A stretch of DNA of 64,000 bases from Serratia rubidaea (GTDB taxonomy: Bacteria > Pseudomonadota > Gammaproteobacteria > Enterobacterales > Enterobacteriaceae), in assembly GCA_901472405.1 (NCBI GenBank), contig LR590463.1, forward strand, positions 4,216,001 to 4,280,000, given 5' to 3'. The notes beneath the pieces were generated by a model. It made no database searches. It was not told where the DNA came from and saw nothing but the letters and a program-made list of their open reading frames with translations. This document shows, piece after piece, positions 1 through 8,926 of this stretch (the first letter of the stretch is position 1; each line of letters starts with the position of its first letter). Both the position numbers and the translations under genes were made by a program.

Positions 1-224
1 GTGATTCTTAACGCCTGCAGCGCAGTCAGGAGAGCGATCGTTCCGTTATTAAATAACGCTACCTCATTCACCCCCAGGTAATCGCATAATTCTTTTTCAA
101 GACGCTCATGCATCGGCCCACCGTTAGTCAGTATTTTATTGTCCCAAATACTTTCCATGTAAGGGATAAACTCTTTCAAGTCCGGCAAATAGGGTTGCGT
201 CACATAAATATTTTTATTTTGCAT
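1..224 (-). CDS. DegT/DnrJ/EryC1/StrS-family sugar aminotransferase, N-terminal part only
   Basis: The first 74 residues of a PLP-dependent sugar aminotransferase are visible; the rest lies beyond the left edge. The reading frame shows the family's N-terminal pattern: a VTQPYLPDL start, then ILTNGGPMHERLE, then LFNNGTIALLTALQAL, the segment that binds the cofactor phosphate. Such enzymes aminate keto-sugar nucleotides for polysaccharide or antibiotic sugars. The start at 222-224 follows a GAGA by six bases; an in-frame ATG at 228-230 is the alternative. It is transcribed out of the window, so its operon partners cannot be seen. The substrate cannot be told. Confidence 0.8.
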   Translation of the reverse strand, partial: MQNKNIYVTQPYLPDLKEFIPYMESIWDNKILTNGGPMHERLEKELCDYLGVNEVALFNNGTIALLTALQALRI

Positions 225-1440
225 AATCATTCTCGGTATATTATCGGGATTAATGTCCATTAAACCCAATGGGCAATCACTATGTTTATTGATTGCGGGA
301 GAGTAATATCACGTTTAATACGTACTATATTACGGCTAATTTTTTATTATGATGGCGCCTGCATCCCATCAAGCACGGTGACCTTCAGCTGCGGCGATAC
401 GTTACTCCTACGCGCTGATAACGAATATTGACCACATTCATTCTGGCATCATGGTAAATACACTCTCCAAATAAATGCGCACATCGGTATGCCGGGGAGA
501 AGCCCACATCAGCAGGTCGCGACCGAAGCCATGGTCAAATCCCTCAACCGCCAACCCGACGCACTCCCCGCTACATTGTTATAGTTGACAAAACTACCGT
601 CCATAACCGTCAACCAAGGCCCATCAGGTCGCTAAAACCATTGTTATGCACACCTGACTAAGACAGGTTTTCAAATATATCGCGTTCTAAAACATCAGCA
701 TGATTTGGGAAGGCCGCACCGCCCATTCCATACAGACAAGTTATTTAAAAAACAAATAGCACCCACAAAACTAATTGGCACACTCAATATTATCGCTACG
801 TACCCGACTTTCCGTTCGTAAAAACCATAGATAGGGACAAACCAAGCACCAGCGAGCCATAGCGCCCCAAAAATCAATCAGGTTAAAAATGGAATTGAAA
901 ATATCACAGAATGATAAAAGAGTGACAAGCCGAGCACTATTACAGGAAAAATCCTAGACAAATAACAATAAACACAAGAAAATCCCTTTATTGGTAATTT
1001 TTCTCACAGACACATGCGAGCATAAAAATTAACGCGCAAGTTACATATAAAAATAATGGGTGAGTTTTCTGCTGACAATCCACCAAAAACATCGGCTGGC
1101 GACAAATAATATCAATACATAGCGCTCACGCTTAATGACAGGCTGCTCATCCTGACGGGAGAGACCCTGCGTGGAAAGCGCCCATCAGCTCACAGAGGAT
1201 TGCACTGTCGACGGCAAAATTGACGGTTTCGGCCAGATGAAACTGAAATCCGAGTTTGTGAAGAAAAGCTGACGCCCCACTTTACCTGGCATGACGCGCG
1301 GCTTTCCGCCGCGCTGACGCCGCCCCGCCCCATTGCTGCCAATATCACGGAAGATCGCGAAGTTCACTTAACGCCGGTGGTTAATCGTGATTTAATTTCG
1401 AGTGAAATCATCAGCATCATCAACCATAAGGGACGATTCC
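225..1440. other. Gene-poor stretch with degenerate coding remnants
   Basis: No intact gene is supported here. A 45-codon minus-strand frame around 453-590 (with GFDHGFGRDLLMW) and a hydrophobic minus-strand frame at 695-877 that begins directly after a stop both read like pieces of broken genes. On the plus strand, bases about 1190-1272 encode a short open tail ending QMKLKSEFVKKS before a stop. Base composition swings from AT-rich (880-1130) to GC-rich. I infer an eroded junction between the polysaccharide-type gene on the left and the T3SS island on the right. Confidence 0.5.
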
Positions 1441-1827
1441 ATGTATATAAAAAATTATGAGGTTGACGCAGCGCATATCGATTTTCAGGGCGTGGTTGAC
1501 GGCCTCTACTACCCCTTTTATATGGAGTGGACCCGCCACGCCTTTATGAAAGAGGCGCTGGGCATCGATATCGAAGAGGAGTTCAAGCAGGGACGGCTGT
1601 ATATGGTGCTGGAATACAGCCTGCGCTTTCGCAAAAGCCTGACCAAGGGCGACAAGATGGAAGTCACCTGCGAACTGGCGAAAAACGATAAGCGCAACCG
1701 GGTGAACTTTGTGCAGCAGATCCGGGTTAACGGCCAGGTCTATGCCGACGCCACCTTCGTCGCCACCTGTCTGGAAAACGGCCGCCCCAGCGTGCCTGCG
1801 GCGATCGCCGAGTTTATCAACGCCTAA
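1441..1827 (+). CDS. Hotdog-fold acyl-CoA thioesterase (YbgC/FadM-like)
   Basis: A 128-residue protein with the 4-hydroxybenzoyl-CoA thioesterase pattern: an N-terminal strand with DAAHIDFQGVVDGLYYPFYMEW, where the D/G/VV segment corresponds to the catalytic region, followed by alternating strands (MVLEYSLRFRKSL, VNFVQQI). Family members hydrolyse acyl-CoA thioesters in the cytosol. The start at 1441 is preferred over a GTG at 1402 because AAGGGACG precedes it at good spacing. It ends about 120 bases before an hrp box and is not obviously part of the Hrp regulon; its link to the secretion island is probably only positional. Substrate unknown. Confidence 0.8.
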   Translation: MYIKNYEVDAAHIDFQGVVDGLYYPFYMEWTRHAFMKEALGIDIEEEFKQGRLYMVLEYSLRFRKSLTKGDKMEVTCELAKNDKRNRVNFVQQIRVNGQVYADATFVATCLENGRPSVPAAIAEFINA

Positions 1828-1944
1828 GCGCACGGCCGGCATCGGCCCGGCGCCCATCCTGCCGCAGATACGCTCTGCGGCCTCACGCTTCCCCGCCGAC
1901 ACGGCGTCGCCCTGAGATATTCCCCACAGTTTCAACCCGCCTCG

Positions 1945-1973
1945 GGAACCCGCCCCCGGTTTGCCGCCACTCA
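1945..1973 (+). promoter_or_regulatory. hrp box (HrpL-dependent promoter)
   Basis: GGAACC at 1945-1950, a 16-base spacer, then CCACTCA at 1967-1973 match the HrpL sigma-factor consensus exactly. It lies 33 bases upstream of the secreted-protein gene starting at 2006. Confidence 0.9.
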
Positions 1974-2005
1974 CTATGGCCATTTACCAACCCGAGGATC
2001 TCATC

Positions 2006-2987
2006 ATGTCTGTCGACATCTCTTCCCTCTACCGCCCGGGCACGGGATGGCCGGGCGCTCCGGCTGCGGATGATGCCTGGACCTCCGCCGACTTCTCCCA
2101 GCAGGCCGCTTCCGGCGGCGCGGTGCAGTTCGCCACGCCGGGTTCCGGGCACAGCGTCAATTTCGGCGCGCCACTGACCAGCGCCTCGTCGACGCCGACC
2201 GACGGGCAGTCCAACCCCGGCGATACCCTCAGCCAGCTGGTCAGCACGCTGATAAACCAGCTGATGGCGGAGCTGTCGCGGATGATGCAGGGCCAGAGCG
2301 GCAGCGAGCAGGAAACGACGCAGCACAATACCAACGCCTCCGCAACCTCGCCTCATCCGGCAACGACGCTGCGGCGCTGAATAACGACCACGCCGCCACG
2401 CCGGTGACGCAGTCATCGTCCACCAACGGAGCCGGCGGCCCGTCGCCGGCAGCGGGCCGCGCGCCTTCAATATCACCAATACGCAGGATCACGACATCAA
2501 TATCGGCCAGTTTGATCAGCACAATCAGCTGGTTGGCGAGATCACCCTGAACCCCGGGGAAAGCGGCCAGATGCGTTATCAGAACGACTTTACCGGCCTG
2601 CTGAAACAGGCCGACGCCGACGGCAACTACCGGGACGACGCCAGCCGCCTGGAGTTCTATAACGGCTTCGTCAATACCAGCGATATCGACGGCCGCAACG
2701 CCGCCATTCACGCCACGACCATCAGGGTTTGAAATCGGCGATCGGCAGAGCATTGCCGACCGCGCACCGGCAGATATTGTCAGCACCGATTCCGCCGGCA
2801 ATAAAACCATTGCCGGTTACTACGACGGCTCCAGCGACACCATGCGCAAGGGCGGCCAGTTTATGACCGACGCGCTCGGCACCGGTATGACCTATATGCA
2901 CCCGGACGATGACCGGCTGCCGGAGGGCCAGAACCCGATGCGCCATACGACGCCATGACGCTGGACGTCACCTTCGGCAAGGCCTGA
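2006..2987 (+). pseudogene. Hrp-regulated secreted protein with harpin-like N-terminus; interrupted by several frame changes
   Basis: The frame starting at 2006 (GAGGA upstream) gives a Ser/Gly/Gln-rich, Cys-free N-terminus with LVSTLINQLMAELSRMMQ, typical of harpins and T3SS-secreted proteins; it stops at 2380. Coding potential continues in other frames to 2987: a segment from about 2466 reads FNITNTQDHDINIGQFD and later LEFYNGFVNTSDIDGRNAA, then from 2728 GFEIGDRQSIADRAP, then ends MTLDVTFGKA. Joined, the product would be about 325 residues: a harpin-like region plus a roughly 170-residue C-terminal domain that I do not recognise. At least four one-base frame changes are needed, so it is either a decayed effector or a badly indel-affected sequence. 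The hrp box at 1945 supports delivery by the Hrp system. Confidence 0.65.
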
Positions 2988-3001
2988 GGCGACACCGGGC
3001 A

Positions 3002-3029
3002 GGAACCCGCCGCCCGCGGCGGCCACTCA
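3002..3029 (+). promoter_or_regulatory. hrp box
   Basis: GGAACC (3002-3007), 15-base spacer, CCACTCA (3023-3029). It lies 33 bases upstream of the start of the lytic transglycosylase gene at 3063. Confidence 0.9.
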
Positions 3030-3062
3030 ATCACGATACTCACCCGCAGCAAGGAGACACCG

Positions 3063-3971
3063 ATGCTCTCTGTATCATCCAACCCGTCCCGCAGCCCTTC
3101 GGCAGAGCGGAGACTTCAGCAACCTGAGCGATAATCTGTCGCAGAAATCCGTGCTCAACGCCTCAGACGGCGGCGCGCCGCTGCCGATCAGCTACGGCGG
3201 CGCCCAAGGCACCGACATGGACAGCCTGCTCGGCGGCGGCGATATCCAGCAGCAGCTGCAAAGCGCCATTTCCGCCACCCTGCTGCAAATGCTGTTCAGC
3301 CAGATCGTGCCGCCGTTTATGCAGCTGGCGCAGCAGCTGCTGTCCAACGGCCAGAACGGCGGCTCGCAGACGCCGCAGCAGGGCAGCTCGTCAACGCCGG
3401 GCGTTACCCGCAGACCGCGCCGGAGCAAACCAGCCAGCAACCGGCAACCGGCGCGACGGAAAGCACCACGTCCGCCTCCGGCGCTTCCGGCAGCCTGCAT
3501 CTGCCTGAGTCGCTGAAGCCGTATCAAGACGATATCCAGAATGCCGCCGATAAAACCGGCGTGCCGGCGGAGGTGCTGGCGGCGCAAATCTGGCAGGAGT
3601 CGCGCGGCAGCCTAGGCGCCAGCACGGTGAACGGCGGCAACGGCCTGCAGGACAGCGGGCTGATGCAGGTCAACAGCAATACCTTTGCCGATCTGCAGCG
3701 CAAAAACCCCGATCTGCTGGGGCCGGACGCCGACCCGAACAGCCCTCGGGATAACATTATGGCCGGCGCGCTGTACATGAAGGAGCAGCTGAACGCCTTT
3801 GACGGCAATATGGGCGCGGCGCTGCGCGCCTACAACTCCGGCCCGAACAACGTCAACCTCAACGATCTGAGCGATATCTCCAAAACCGGCACCGGTGACG
3901 CCACCTACGTCGATAAGGTGCTGAACTTCGCCAATATCATCAAAACCGGTCAGGGCGAACTGCCGGCCTGA
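3063..3971 (+). pseudogene. Harpin-like protein fused to a lytic transglycosylase domain (HopP1-like), two frame changes
   Basis: The start at 3063 follows AAGGAGA. The first half is Gln/Ser-rich with LLGGGDIQQQLQSAI and PFMQLAQQLLSNG, harpin-like. The second half is an SLT-type lytic transglycosylase: IWQESRG carries the likely catalytic Glu, followed by DSGLMQVN and ALRAYNSGPNNVN. Such enzymes cut peptidoglycan to let the pilus pass, or are themselves secreted, as HopP1/HrpH proteins of Pseudomonas syringae are. One frame change lies near 3107-3112 and one near 3410; after joining, about 302 residues read well. It has its own hrp box and is convergent with the minus-strand harpin pair. Confidence 0.8.
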
Positions 3972-3980
3972 CGCACGCCA

Positions 3981-4017
3981 AAAAAAGCCCCTGCACGTTA
4001 CCGTACAGGGGCGCTTT
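3981..4017. terminator. Bidirectional rho-independent terminator
   Basis: GCCCCTG (3987-3993) pairs with CAGGGGC (4006-4012), extended by one mismatched turn, with AAAAAA on the left and CTTT on the right. It sits between two converging genes, so it can serve both. Confidence 0.75.
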
Positions 4018-4035
4018 CCCCGGTGCCTTAACGGC

Positions 4036-5018
4036 TTATTTCTTATTTTTCACATTGTCTATCACGATCTGCGCGGTATCCGTCGCGGCGTCACCGCCCA
4101 GCCGACCGGGCCGCGGGCGGCGCTCATCGCCCCTTCACCAATCCCCTTCAGCGCGCCGGTAAACACATCTCCCAGACTGCGGGCTTCGCCCATATTGTTG
4201 AACATCGGCGCCAGCACGGATTTCAGGATCGGAATATTGGACAGCGCCTTACCGATCTCGCCCATCGCCCACTGGAAGTTATCCTTGTTGGTGCCGTCCA
4301 GCCGGACGTGGCTGTCGTTGGTCTGCGGCAGATTACCGTTGCTCGGCAAGGCCTTCAGCCCCTGTTCGGCGATATCTTTCAATACGCCGGCTTCGGTGCC
4401 GTGACGGGCGTCGCCGTCTTTGGTGATGCCGTCAATCTTGCCATTATTCGCCAAATCTCCGCGCGAGCCGCCCTCGCGGTTGTTCAGCCCCTTGATGCTG
4501 TTCAGCACCCGCGCCATATTGTAAGCGGCGTCAGCCCGGCTGGCCGGATCCGGGTTATCCTCGGTCCAGTCGCCAAAGCGCTTTTTCAGCTCGTCGCGCT
4601 TGATATCCTTCTGGTCGCCGAGGTTCTTCAGCACCGGGTTAGCGTCGATAATCTCCTGCGCGCTGCGGGTATCGCCGGGCGGCCGCCCCTGCAGGTTGTC
4701 ATCGGTCGGCGGCACGCTGGTGTCCTTTTCCGTCTCGCTGACGCCTTCCTGACCGCCAAACATCGCCGACATATCCGCCTGCGGGCTTTGCAACAGCGAC
4801 TGCAGCCCGATCAGCATCAGCAACTGCTGGAACAGGCCGCCGCTCTGCGGCATCTCTTCCGGCTGCTCCGCCTGCTGCGCCGGCGCATTGCCGAAATTCA
4901 CCGTCCCGATGCGCAGCTGCGGCGTCTGCAGCGTTTCACTCAGGCCCTCTGCCGGGTTCTCCAGCGTTTGGCCGGCCTGACGGGGAAACACCCCCTGGCC
5001 GGAGATATTGCTCACCAT
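4036..5018 (-). CDS. Harpin-like N-terminus with distinct C-terminal domain (possibly HrpK-like), one frameshift near the 3' end
   Basis: The start (GGAGG upstream) opens with M-V-S-NISGQG, closely matching M-T-L-NISGSG of the next gene upstream, and both share an LENPAE/IENASE segment and a VNFGNA/VKFSNG segment, so the two N-termini are homologous. LFQQLLMLIGLQSLLQ is harpin-like. Residues about 120-260 form a charged domain (VLKNLGDQKDIKRDELKKRFGDW, DGITKDGDARHGTEAG) that resembles parts of HrpK-type proteins, but I am not sure. The open frame stops at 4062; restoring one G in the CC run near 4095 gives the natural end DTAQIVIDNVKNKK and a stop at 4036. It is the second gene of a two-gene operon under the hrp box at 6012-6039. 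Confidence 0.75.
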
Positions 5019-5022
5019 AACG

Positions 5023-5802
5023 TTAGCCTCCGTTGTTCTGCGTGCCGCCCAGTTTCGACATCAGCGCGTCCAGCCCGACCATCTGCAGCAACGGCCCCAG
5101 CAGTTTACTCAGCATGTTGCCGCCCTGCTGCTGTGCCGGCTGAGCGGCGCCGTTAGATTCCGCATTGCCGCCCTCGCCCGACGCCGCGCTCTTCTGCCCG
5201 CCGCCCGCCAGCTGCTGCATGATCTGCATCAGTTGCTGCATCATCTGCATCAGCTGCTGGACCAGGCCGTTCACGCCGCCCTGAGACTGCCCGCCGGATA
5301 CCGGCGCCTCCGGCTGGCTGCGGGCCGACGTGGCCGGCTGCCCATTCTGGCCGTTCTGCACGCCGTCAGCGCCCTGCGCGCCTTTACCGCCCATCACCTG
5401 CTGGATCATCTGCATCAGCTGCTGCATCATCTGCATCACCTGTTGGATCACGCCGCCCACGCCGCCCGATGACGACGACTGCCCGGCCGGCGCGCTGTTT
5501 TCCGGCTGGCGTGACGCCTGTTCGGCCGGCTGCGTCTGGCCGCCGCCCAACAGCTGCTGCAGACCGAGCAGCATCAGCAGCTTCTGCATCAGCCCGTCCT
5601 GCTGCGCAGGCTGCGCCGCCCCCTCGCGCGCCGTCATCTGCGGCATCAGTTCCGCGTTGCCGCCATTGCTGAATTTCACCGCCCCGTTTTGCTGCGGCAG
5701 CGAGACGGCCTGTTCAAGTTTTTCTATGCTTTCACTGGCGTTTTCAATCAGCTGCCCCACCAGCGGCGGAGTACCGCCTGAACCGGATATATTGAGTGTC
5801 AT
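5023..5802 (-). CDS. Harpin (HrpN/Hpa1-type secreted protein)
   Basis: A 259-residue, Cys-free, Gly/Gln/Ser/Met-rich protein with two near-repeat amphipathic helices (VIQQVMQMMQQLMQMIQQV and LVQQLMQMMQQLMQIMQQL) and a third, LLGPLLQMVGLDALMSKLG. This composition defines harpins, heat-stable T3SS-secreted helper proteins that act in the plant apoplast and assist translocation. It is shorter than Erwinia HrpN (about 340-400 residues) and closer in style to Hpa1/PopA. GAGGAGGG precedes the ATG. It is four bases upstream of its paralogue at 4036-5018 and is divergent from hrpS. Confidence 0.85.
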   Translation of the reverse strand: MTLNISGSGGTPPLVGQLIENASESIEKLEQAVSLPQQNGAVKFSNGGNAELMPQMTAREGAAQPAQQDGLMQKLLMLLGLQQLLGGGQTQPAEQASRQPENSAPAGQSSSSGGVGGVIQQVMQMMQQLMQMIQQVMGGKGAQGADGVQNGQNGQPATSARSQPEAPVSGGQSQGGVNGLVQQLMQMMQQLMQIMQQLAGGGQKSAASGEGGNAESNGAAQPAQQQGGNMLSKLLGPLLQMVGLDALMSKLGGTQNNGG

Positions 5803-6011
5803 CAGGTTACCCTCCTCTGTTCTGCATCCAACCGGCGCCGCCCGTTGCGGGCGCGCGGACGTTCCGTTCTCCAGCCATACTGCCAGTCAACCTCGCGTTC
5901 ATAAGACCTCCGGTTAATCATTAACGCTGCAAAAGTATCGAGCTGTCCCCGCCAGAACATACTTACAATTTCCTGACATTTATGACGTTCAACGGGCTGA
6001 GGCTCGCTAGC

Positions 6012-6039
6012 TGAGTGTCATTACCGCCGCTCAGGTTCC
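6012..6039 (-). promoter_or_regulatory. hrp box for the harpin operon
   Basis: Read on the minus strand: GGAACC (6039-6034), 15-base spacer, ACACTCA (6018-6012), one mismatch from CCACTCA. It lies about 210 bases before the harpin start, giving a long leader. No other hrp box was found in the 565-base gap between the harpin gene and hrpS. Confidence 0.7.
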
Positions 6040-6368
6040 ATCTTTGCCGGATTTCGGCGTGACGCAGGGCGCAGACATAAAAAATTCATCTGACAGCGCA
6101 GTGGTGACGGGGCGTACGTGCAGGCGGCGCGCCAGCGGGCCTTGCCGCGCCGCTGTAGGGAAATGACTACAAGAAGCAGGAAAAAGACTACCGAACAATC
6201 ATCCTGGACTGATAGCTGACAGGGAAGGCAATAGAGGAAAGTAACCAAACGCTAATAGTTTGTAATGTTTTGTCAGTCTTACGTCGTCAGAAAAGATTCA
6301 GGAAGCTCAACAATTAAACCGGCATAAACCTGCGGGCTCTGTGCTGGTTTAGAATAATCGGAGAAGTT

Positions 6369-7345
6369 ATGGTTAAGCCTGTTGATTCCAGAATGCCCGT
6401 GCGGGCACCGGCCGATTGCGCCAGGGAACGTCACGCCTCACACGCGTCTGCCTCAGACGCAGCGCCGCCCGACGATATCCACGGTTATCTGCATAAGTTA
6501 ACCAAAATCGTCGCCCCGCTGCACGTGGATGTCCTGCTCGAAGGGGAAACCGGCACCGGCAAAGACACGCTGGCCCGGCGCATCTATGAACTTTCCGGCG
6601 GCAACGGCCGTTTGTCCCCGTCAACTGCGGCGCCATCCCGGAAAGCCTGGCGGAAAGCGAGCTGTTCGGCGTCGAGGCCGGCGCCTACACCGGCGCCAGC
6701 CACGCCCGCGCCGGCTATCTCGAAACGGCGAACAACGGCATTTTGTTCCTCGATGAAATCGACAGTATGCCGCTGACGGTGCAGGCTAAACTGCTGCGCG
6801 TGCTGGAAACCCGCACCATTACGCGCCTCGGCAGCACCAAACCCATCAGCCTGAACCTGCGGGTGATCGTCGCCGCGCAGACGCCGCTGGAGCAACTGGT
6901 GGAGGCGGGCCGCTTCCGCCGCGATCTCTGCTTCCGCCTGAACACCATCAAGCTGGAGACGCCCACGCTGCGCTCGCGCCCCGAACTGATTATCCCGCTG
7001 TTCCGCCGCTTCGCCATCGAGTCGGCGCTGCGGCTCGGCATGCCGCACCCGCCGCGCAGCACCGCGCTGGATGAGGCGCTGCTGCTGCACTGCTGGCCCG
7101 GCAATCTGCGCGAGCTGAAGGCGGCGGCCGAACGCTTTATCCTCGGCCTGCCGCCGCTCAACCAGGCGCTGCCGCAGGAGAGCGGCGCGGTGCTGCTGAA
7201 GGAGCGTCTCAAACGCATCGAACGCAGCCTGATCCACGACTGTCTGAACCGCCACGACCACCGCATCGACGACGTGGTGCACGAACTGGGCATCCCGCGC
7301 CGCACGCTCTACCACCGCCTGAAGCAGCTCAATATACACGCCTGA
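6369..7345 (+). CDS. hrpS: HrpS, sigma-54 enhancer-binding activator of hrpL (frameshift at 6611-6613)
   Basis: AAA+ activator without a receiver domain, about 325 residues after joining two frames. Visible motifs are Walker A GETGTGKD, the sigma-54 contact loop GAYTGA (a GAFTGA variant), Walker B GILFLDEID, the sensor region RFRRDLCFRLN, and a C-terminal Fis-type helix-turn-helix (IDDVVHELGIPRRTLYHRLKQL). The first frame stops at 6776 and the second becomes readable from about 6612; adding one T to the TTT at 6611-6613 gives RFVPVNCGAIPESLAESELFG, the standard sequence, so this is probably an indel error. HrpS hexamers activate the sigma-54 promoter of hrpL (29098). As in P. syringae it is next to hrpA, but only one activator gene is present (no hrpR). 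Confidence 0.9.
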
Positions 7346-7398
7346 CGAACCACGCCGCCGCCGCGCGGCGGGTCGCCGAAAAAAAATCGTTCGCCGCC

Positions 7399-7426
7399 GG
7401 AACCGCCCCCTTTCCTCCGCCACTCA
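7399..7426 (+). promoter_or_regulatory. hrp box of the hrpA operon
   Basis: GGAACC (7399-7404), 15-base spacer, CCACTCA (7420-7426), a perfect match, 48 bases before hrpA. Confidence 0.95.
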
Positions 7427-7474
7427 ATCAGCGAAGTACCCGCATTATCATCCTATGATATGAGAGGAAATGTT

Positions 7475-7732
7475 ATGAAATTTATGTCATTACCATCGAT
7501 CGGCACCAGCCTGGCCAACGGCATCACCGGCGGCGCCGGCTTCGCCACGAAACTTGCCGGCGCCACCAGCGGCAGCAGCTTTATGAGCCAGATGCAGGGC
7601 GTGCAGGCGGAAATGCAGCAAAACCAGGTCGACAAGGCCAAACTGGATGCGGAAAACCAGCGCATCAACGGCATCGCCGACAGTGCGGCTCAGGCGGGCT
7701 CCGCCGCCGCGCAGGTCAAAATTCAGTACTGA
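7475..7732 (+). CDS. hrpA: HrpA, Hrp pilus subunit
   Basis: An 85-residue helical, Ala/Gln/Ser-rich protein without Cys or Trp, first in the operon behind a perfect hrp box. In Hrp1 systems this position encodes the pilin that builds the extracellular Hrp pilus; pilin sequences diverge quickly, so the call rests mainly on position, size and composition. The start at 7475 follows GAGAGGA at six bases; an in-frame ATG at 7460 lacks a ribosome site. The C-terminal half (MQQNQVDKAKLDAENQRI) is predicted helical, as expected for subunit packing. Confidence 0.8.
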   Translation: MKFMSLPSIGTSLANGITGGAGFATKLAGATSGSSFMSQMQGVQAEMQQNQVDKAKLDAENQRINGIADSAAQAGSAAAQVKIQY

Positions 7733-7796
7733 TGCCGCGCCGGGAGGGCGCAGCCGCGTCCTCCTGCTTTTCCCCCTCGTTACAGGCGAATCTGCG

Positions 7797-8150
7797 ATGA
7801 AAATACCCCATAACGGCCCGTCACTGGCCGGCGCTCCGCTCACCACTTCCGCCGGCGGCGTCGCCGACGCCAATCAGGACGATATGCACGCCTTCAGCGC
7901 CGCGCTCAATGCGCCGGCCGGCGACGGCCAGGAGAACCTGCTCAGCGGCCTCGGCGGCGCCATCAGCGATAATCAGCGCGCGCAGCAGCAGGCGTTCCGC
8001 AACCTGGAGGTTGCCTCCCGCTCCAGCAACCCGACGGATTTCAGCCAGGCCAACGCCGCCCTGTCCGATTACTACATTCAGAGCCTGATGAACGCCAAGA
8101 TCATCGCCAAGGGCACGCAAACCCTGGATAAACTCACTAACCTACAGTAA
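7797..8150 (+). CDS. hrpB: HrpB, inner-rod/early secreted T3SS protein (SctI-type)
   Basis: 117 residues between hrpA and hrcJ, the fixed place of hrpB in Hrp1 clusters. The C-terminal part (LSDYYIQSLMNAKIIAKGTQTLDKL) has the amphipathic pattern of SctI rod proteins that polymerise under the pilus. The start is the ATG at 7797; a longer frame upstream overlaps hrpA and has no ribosome site. The stop is five bases before hrcJ. Function from family and position. Confidence 0.8.
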   Translation: MKIPHNGPSLAGAPLTTSAGGVADANQDDMHAFSAALNAPAGDGQENLLSGLGGAISDNQRAQQQAFRNLEVASRSSNPTDFSQANAALSDYYIQSLMNAKIIAKGTQTLDKLTNLQ

Positions 8151-8155
8151 CGGCT

Positions 8156-8926
8156 ATGGGACAACCTCTGGTGAAATACCTGCTGGCGGCGCTGTGCGCC
8201 CTGCTGCTGAGCGGCTGCGGTGATGAAACCGTGCTCAACAGCAACCTGTCCGAGAGCGACGCCAACGACATCGTCGCGGCGCTGAACCACTACCATATCG
8301 CCGCCGACAAGCGCGTGGAGAAGAGCGGCGTTTCCGTGCTGGTCGCCGCGGCGGATATCGAGCGCTCGGTAAACATCCTCGACGCCGCCGGCCTGCCGCG
8401 CAAGGCGCGCACCAACCTGGGCGAAGTGTTTCAGAAGAGCGGCGTTATCTCCAGCCCGATGGAGGAGCGCGCCCGCTATATTTACGCCCTGTCGCAGGAG
8501 GTGGAATCGACGCTGTCGCAGATTGACGGCGTGGTGGTCGCCCGGGTGCACGTGGTGCTGCCGGAGCGCATTGCGCCGGGGGAGCCGGTGCAGCCGGCCT
8601 CCGCCTCGGTGTTTATCAAATACGCCGACTCGCTGGATCCCGACAGCATCGAACCGCGCATCCGCCGTCTGGTGGCCACCAGCATTCCCGGCCTGGTGGG
8701 GCGGGAAGATAAAGATCTGGCGATCGTCTTCGTGCCGGCCAAGGCCTGGCGCGACCAGACGCCGGTGGTCAATCTCGGCCCCTTCGCCCTGACGCCCGGC
8801 CAGTATTCGCTGGTGAAGACGCTGTTCAGCGTACTGAGCCTGCTGCTGCTGATCGGCCTCGGCATCGTTGCGCTGCGGCGCACGGCGAAAAAAGGCGCAA
8901 CGGCGAACGCGGGCAAAGCCTCATGA
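8156..8926 (+). CDS. hrcJ: HrcJ, inner-membrane ring lipoprotein (SctJ)
   Basis: 256 residues with a lipoprotein signal ending LLLSGCGDE, two ring-building domains (IVAALNHYHIAADK; AGLPRKARTNLGEVFQKSGVISSPMEERARY is the SctJ/FliF hallmark region) and one C-terminal membrane segment (LFSVLSLLLLIGLGIVAL) with a short basic tail. It forms the inner-membrane ring of the T3SS with HrpQ. The stop overlaps the hrpD start by four bases (ATGA), so the two are translationally coupled. No irregularities. Confidence 0.95.
   Translation: MGQPLVKYLLAALCALLLSGCGDETVLNSNLSESDANDIVAALNHYHIAADKRVEKSGVSVLVAAADIERSVNILDAAGLPRKARTNLGEVFQKSGVISSPMEERARYIYALSQEVESTLSQIDGVVVARVHVVLPERIAPGEPVQPASASVFIKYADSLDPDSIEPRIRRLVATSIPGLVGREDKDLAIVFVPAKAWRDQTPVVNLGPFALTPGQYSLVKTLFSVLSLLLLIGLGIVALRRTAKKGATANAGKAS

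Noticed and set aside
695..877. 60-codon hydrophobic minus-strand frame
   Set aside because: It starts with TTG directly after an in-frame stop and has no ribosome site; treated as a remnant.
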